A stretch of DNA of 54,936 nt, taken from positions 1 to 54,936 of the forward strand of contig JANOJN010000001.1 in NCBI GenBank assembly GCA_031418775.1. Direction: 5' to 3'. Position 1 is the first letter of the stretch. Each line of letters opens with the position of its first letter. Positions 52,907-54,936 of this stretch are shown in pieces. Under the pieces are notes generated by a model that searched no databases, was not told where the DNA came from, and saw nothing but the letters and a program-made list of their open reading frames with translations. The DNA comes from JANLQX01 sp031418775. GTDB lineage: Bacteria; Actinomycetota; Acidimicrobiia; Acidimicrobiales; JANYDT01. A program made the translations under genes and the position numbers.

Positions 52907-53518
52907 TCAGGGCTTCGGCTCGGAGGCTGTTCGCGGCCGGGTGAAGGCCACCAGCGCGTCGGCATGGCGTCGAGCGCTGCGACGGTCAAGGCTCGCTCCG
53001 GTGATGAGAAGCCGGTAGTACGCCGAAGCCGCAAGCAACTCCAGCGTCATCCGGACATCAAGGTCGGCGCGCGCCTGGCCCGTGGCGATCCCACGGCGAA
53101 TGACCTTGGCGACCTGATCCTGCCGCGACGACCAGAGTCCTTCGACTGCTGCCGCGAGCTCCGTATCGGCTGACTTCTCGACAATCAGCCCGGGCAACGC
53201 GCGGCCGAGACTGGTGTTCGCGAGAGAGGCGTAGAGGTCGTACACCAGCGAACGGAGATCGGTCTCGAAGTCGCCGCTCGTCGGCATCGGTACCTGAGCA
53301 GCCTTGAGTGTGGCCAGCACGTCGACAACAAGCGCTGACTTGGTCGGCCACCGGCGGTAGATCGTGGTCTTGGAGACACCGGCAAGCTCGGCAACGTCGT
53401 CGATCCGGAGTCCGACGTAGCCCACTGTTTCCAGTATCGAGACCACGGCATCGTGAACGTGAAGGTCTGCGGTGGCCGATCGAGGACGGCCGCGCTGCGG
53501 CCTTGCATCCTTCTTCAC
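52907..53518 (-). CDS. TetR-family transcriptional regulator
   Basis: Encodes 203 residues from GTG 53518, which overlaps the stop of the ABC ATPase gene (GTGA); ATG 53566 would overlap it by 52 nt. N-terminal helix-turn-helix: VVSILETVGYVGLRIDDVAELAGVSKTTIYRRWPTKSALVVDVL. C-terminal ligand domain with EGLWSSRQDQVAKVIRRGIATGQARADLD, a TetR_C_16-like pattern. Coupling to the transporter suggests it regulates uptake, perhaps in response to the imported compound. Confidence 0.92.
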   Translation of the reverse strand: MKKDARPQRGRPRSATADLHVHDAVVSILETVGYVGLRIDDVAELAGVSKTTIYRRWPTKSALVVDVLATLKAAQVPMPTSGDFETDLRSLVYDLYASLANTSLGRALPGLIVEKSADTELAAAVEGLWSSRQDQVAKVIRRGIATGQARADLDVRMTLELLAASAYYRLLITGASLDRRSARRHADALVAFTRPRTASEPKP

Positions 53519-54936
53519 GAACCGCTTGGCCTCGCTGCTGCGTTCACTCGGTCCGCCCGGTAGCACTGCTCGACGATGCGATCTTCGGTGAGATCAGCGC
53601 CGGAGAGTGTGGCGGCGACGCGACCGTTCTGAAACACCAGTACCCGGTCGCAGAGGTGGGCAAGGTCTTCGTACTCTGCTGAACAGAACACAATCGCCGC
53701 TCCCGCGACCGCAGCGTCGCGGAGTCGCTCGAAAACGTCCTTCTTCGCCCCGACGTCGACCCCCTGGGTCGGTTCGTGGAGGAGCAGCACGGGTGGGTCG
53801 CGCTGCAGCCACTTGGCCAGCAGCGCTTTCTGCTGGTTTCCGCCCGAGAGTTGCCCCATCTTCGCCTCTGGGAGTGGTGGGCGCACGGTGTAGTCGACGA
53901 GCAGGCCCGCCACCTTCGATCGCTCGGCTCGCTGGTGCAGTCGGCCGCCCGAGAAGAAGGACGCGAGCACGGGGAGCGACACGTTCTGGGTGAGCGTCAA
54001 GTCGCCGACGCCACTCTTGCGCTGGCGATCCGCGGGGAGCAGGGCCATTCCGGCGTCCATGGTGCTTCGCGGCGTGAGCGCCGAGTGGTCCAACACCGTG
54101 GATCCGATCTGTACCGTTCCGGCCTTCGCCGGTGTGGCACCGAAGAGTAGATAGGGCACTTCGTCGTAGCCGGCCCCGGCGATGCCGGTGAGGCCGACGA
54201 TCTCACCTTCGTGGACGACGAGGTCCACTGATTTCGCAACGGAGCCCGAAAGGCCTTCGATCTGGAGCGCGACCTTCGAACCCGGCACGGACGGCTCTGG
54301 ATAGAAGTCCTCGAGCTGACCACCGAGGATCAGCTGGATCAGGTCCTCCTCATTGCTTGTCGCCGTGTCGACCGTGCCGACGACGCGCCCGTCTCGCAGA
54401 ACCGTGGTGCGCTCCGTGACGGCCATGACCTCGTCGAGGCGATGGCTAACGAATACGACCGCAGTGCCGGCTTCAGCGACGGATCGAATCGTCTTGAAGA
54501 GTTGTTCGACACTGTCACGGGGCAGATATGCCGTTGGCTCGTCGAGCACCAGGATCCCGTTGGCATGGCTCTGCAAATCAATAAGCCCACGAACGATTGC
54601 GACGAGAGCCCGGTCAACTTCACGAAGGCTCCCGACGAGCGCGTCAGGAGAGACGCGGACGCCGAATCGACCTAGAGCATCGGCGACGAGCTTTCGCTCG
54701 TCCTTCCAGCGAATGTGCCAACCTGCGCCGGTCGTGAATCGACCGATCCGGATGTTCTCCAGAACGGTCAGATCGGGTAGCAACCCGAGGTCTTGATGAA
54801 CGAAGGCAAGGCCGAGCCGGTAGGCCTCGGACGACGGAAGCGGAAGATCCACCGCCGCGCCGCCGATCTCCAGCGTCGCGCCGGGGTCCGGGACGTGATA
54901 CCCGGACAGGATCTTGATGAGGGTCGACTTCCCGGA
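53515..54936 (-). CDS. Sugar-type ABC transporter ATPase, two NBDs, 5' partial
   Basis: The frame is open to the right edge and the last codons read SGKSTLIKILSGYH, the Walker A of the first NBD, so only the N-terminal residues are missing. Also seen: VHQDLGLLPDLTV (Q-loop), an atypical signature region GSLREVDRALVAIVRG, Walker B ILVLDEPT, the second NBD with GIAGAGYDE in place of Walker A, signature LSGGNQQK and Walker B VLLLHEPT, where the usual Asp of VLxxDEPT is His. This is the RbsA/MglA type. Binding-protein and permease genes are presumably outside the window; TetR follows in coupling. Confidence 0.92.
   Translation of the reverse strand, partial: SGKSTLIKILSGYHVPDPGATLEIGGAAVDLPLPSSEAYRLGLAFVHQDLGLLPDLTVLENIRIGRFTTGAGWHIRWKDERKLVADALGRFGVRVSPDALVGSLREVDRALVAIVRGLIDLQSHANGILVLDEPTAYLPRDSVEQLFKTIRSVAEAGTAVVFVSHRLDEVMAVTERTTVLRDGRVVGTVDTATSNEEDLIQLILGGQLEDFYPEPSVPGSKVALQIEGLSGSVAKSVDLVVHEGEIVGLTGIAGAGYDEVPYLLFGATPAKAGTVQIGSTVLDHSALTPRSTMDAGMALLPADRQRKSGVGDLTLTQNVSLPVLASFFSGGRLHQRAERSKVAGLLVDYTVRPPLPEAKMGQLSGGNQQKALLAKWLQRDPPVLLLHEPTQGVDVGAKKDVFERLRDAAVAGAAIVFCSAEYEDLAHLCDRVLVFQNGRVAATLSGADLTEDRIVEQCYRADRVNAAARPSGS

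Overview
The window is about 55 kb of GC-rich DNA from an actinomycete-type chromosome. Gene style (many ATGA-coupled starts, GTG starts, BTAD/NB-ARC/TPR regulator, SCP-x-type thiolase with DUF35 partner, BMP-type ABC transporter, WAxxUGC-type selenoprotein) suggests an uncultured or environmental member of the Acidimicrobiia or a relative. That placement is inference from gene content; no rRNA or tRNA was recognised.

Layout. 1-3.8 kb: the C-terminal part of a very large repeat-rich, polymorphic-toxin/eCIS-like protein, a coupled small ORF, and two small coupled ORFs. 3.7-9.9 kb: N-acyl-D-amino-acid deacylase, an epoxide hydrolase, then three genes in a row that each carry a frameshift (FAD monooxygenase, secreted LCCL-domain protein, DUF4262 protein). 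10-17 kb: Baeyer-Villiger-type monooxygenase, thiolase plus DUF35 pair, a truncated PhyH-type dioxygenase, DUF808 membrane protein, phosphoglucomutase.

17.1-28.7 kb is the most interesting block. Three genes form a split Rieske oxygenase system: a catalytic subunit that has lost its Rieske cluster site, a reductase with an extra N-terminal Rieske domain, and a glutathione-S-transferase fused to a complete Rieske oxygenase. This is the subunit logic of the purine-alkaloid N-demethylase NdmC/NdmD/NdmE of Pseudomonas putida CBB5, here with the GST welded to a second oxygenase. Directly downstream lies a complete BMP-type ABC importer (lipoprotein, ATPase, two permeases), a class that takes up nucleosides and purines. 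Convergent to it are a 2-oxoglutarate/IPNS-like oxygenase and another complete Rieske oxygenase. I read the block as an uptake-and-oxidative-demethylation island for an N-methylated heterocycle, possibly a methylxanthine; the substrate is inferred.

28.7-43.3 kb: flavin-reductase-like protein, APH-like kinase, a PEP-utilising swivelling-domain protein, an operon of FtsX permease, ABC ATPase with cyclic-nucleotide domain and NTE-type patatin, a secreted trypsin-like lipoprotein, crotonase, PPK2, a corA remnant, a UGA-containing (selenocysteine) ResA-like thioredoxin, and an MFS transporter with a cyclic-nucleotide domain. 43.5-54.9 kb: ECF sigma factor, a truncated TTC38-like gene, a large AfsR/SARP-type regulator, SDR, two more IPNS-like oxygenases, a patch of gene remnants, a TetR regulator and the ATPase of a second (sugar-type) ABC importer running off the right edge.

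Two kinds of short palindromic, MITE-like elements with CTAG at their ends are dispersed here (two copies of about 158 bp, one of 104 bp). In three of the six ends the CTAG supplies a TAG stop codon of the adjacent gene. Several frameshifts may be real decay or sequencing error; raw reads would decide.
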